From the NCBI GenBank assembly GCA_034437535.1, contig DAOTTZ010000018.1:1-13622 (forward strand): 13,622 nucleotides of DNA. The letters run 5' to 3'. This DNA comes from J038 sp034437535 (lineage in GTDB: Bacteria > Chloroflexota > Anaerolineae > Aggregatilineales > Phototrophicaceae). This document shows, one piece after another, positions 12,843 through 13,622 of the stretch. Made by a program: the position numbers and the translations under genes. Every line of letters starts with the position of its first letter. Within the stretch, counting starts at the first letter, position 1. The notes under the pieces were generated by a model that worked only from the letters and a program-made list of their open reading frames with translations, had not been told where the DNA came from and did not search any database.

Positions 12843-13622
12843 CAATCTAAGACTTCACTCGAACAGGCGACCATGCGGTCGTCTTTTTCGTTTGGAGCGA
12901 GGTTCTCCGAGGTGTCCTCTGTTACCTCATTCACCCGATCCCGCACAGCTTGCAGGTAGGCGAACGGTGGCAGGTATTCCACACGGTCGATTGCGCCCTC
13001 AGTGTTCACGACGACTCTCTCGACCACGTTCCGCAGCAGTTCACGTTGATCTGATTGCGAAAGCGTTTCATACAGTATACCCAACTTTTCGATAATTGTG
13101 AGCGCGTCGTCAAGATCGTTGATATACGTCTCACACCGTTGATCCAGCAATTCGAGGTTCATCCGCAGCTTCTGACGCTTGTCCTGCCATTCCGCCCATA
13201 GGTTCTTCCAGTTCTCCTCTGTGACCATGCCGGAGGCGTATAGGCGCAGCACCCGCGTTTCTTCCTCATCAATAGCTTTGAGCATCTTCTCAATCTCGAT
13301 GCGCTCATCAGGGCGTGCCTGTCCGAGCTTGGCCGCGACCTCCTCAGTGTAGCTGGCACGGATCAGCGGCACGATCTCGCTATCGACCTGTACATGCTTC
13401 AGATGCTCGGTGAGCTGCGCTTCGACATCTCGGCAGAGGAAGTGAATCGGGTGGTTGTCGATGCGGTAGTGTGACGTGCCGCCGCCCTTACGACCCAGAT
13501 TCGAGGTCGAGCCGACCATACGATAGAGCTTGTCGCCCGGCTGTGTCGGGTCTTTCGGGTCCGCCGTCAGGTAGATCATGCCCTTCAGCAGATAGATGTG
13601 CCTGCGCCTGGCAATCCTATTG
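12776..13622 (-). CDS. Large serine recombinase, C-terminal part (5' end outside window)
   Basis: The frame is open to the window edge, so the catalytic serine domain lies outside and only about 281 C-terminal residues are seen. The segment before the internal Met (13579) reads NRIARRRHIYLLKGMIYL, which matches the 'NAKR-YLLRGLI' entry to the recombinase zinc beta-ribbon. Next come HYRIDNHPIHFLCRDVE and a long coiled-coil insertion (about RIEIEKMLKAIDEEETRV through KLRMNLELL), ending with RELLRNVVERVVV, all typical of phage- or transposon-type large serine recombinases. The usual zinc-ribbon Cys pairs are absent (only one Cys in the domain). The last ~22 codons are the antisense of tRNA-Val, and the stop (tta at 12776-12778) is tRNA nucleotides 7-9. 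This indicates one end of an integrated element extending to the right. Confidence 0.85.
   Translation of the reverse strand, partial: NRIARRRHIYLLKGMIYLTADPKDPTQPGDKLYRMVGSTSNLGRKGGGTSHYRIDNHPIHFLCRDVEAQLTEHLKHVQVDSEIVPLIRASYTEEVAAKLGQARPDERIEIEKMLKAIDEEETRVLRLYASGMVTEENWKNLWAEWQDKRQKLRMNLELLDQRCETYINDLDDALTIIEKLGILYETLSQSDQRELLRNVVERVVVNTEGAIDRVEYLPPFAYLQAVRDRVNEVTEDTSENLAPNEKDDRMVACSSEVLDCGQYRTRTYNLLDVNETLCQLS

Overview
The gene content and style suggest a Chloroflexota bacterium, probably of the Anaerolineae line. The clues are secreted proteins with Pro/Thr-rich linkers and SH3b domains, a zinc-ribbon plus TIR protein, a bacterial RIO kinase of the type seen in that phylum, and moderately high GC with GTG starts. 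This placement rests on family recognition, not on a search.

Layout. Positions 1-132 are a perfect 62-bp foldback at the window edge. A 159-bp MITE-like insertion (134-292, CCAGT target duplication) follows and splits a RIO-family kinase gene, whose remnant runs to 1011. Next come a minus-strand TIR/zinc-ribbon protein (1008-1631) and recA (1724-2815), each with its own signals and separated by a clear terminator. Divergent from recA is a PduO-type cobalamin adenosyltransferase (2927-3472), convergent with a P1/DmpA-type peptidase (3469-4509). Then come a small uncharacterised protein (4546-4938), a 50-aa basic ORF behind a promoter with a perfect 16-bp palindrome (5035-5187), a DUF4203-like membrane protein (5311-6033) and a convergent M50-like membrane metalloprotease (6030-6893). 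A plus-strand block follows: an endonuclease IV-type DNA-repair enzyme (6981-7844), a secreted SH3b protein overlapping its stop codon (7844-9364), and a second, larger secreted SH3b protein (9435-11363) whose ribosome-binding site lies inside a long hairpin. A bidirectional terminator separates this from a minus-strand secreted protein of unknown function (11405-12679). The window ends with tRNA-Val(GAC) (12770-12842), and the reading frame of a large serine recombinase runs antisense into that tRNA. This marks one end of an integrated element that continues past the right edge.

How it works together. Most of the window is ordinary housekeeping: DNA repair (recA, endonuclease IV), a cofactor enzyme and envelope or secreted proteins. 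The accessory signals sit at the two ends, the MITE-split kinase on the left and the recombinase/tRNA junction on the right. A recurring architectural trait is that three convergent gene pairs end in interlocked stop codons overlapping by exactly 4 bp. No clear new multi-gene system is visible. The best leads are the RBS-occluding hairpin, the palindromic operators at recA and at the 50-aa ORF, and the recombinase/tRNA junction.
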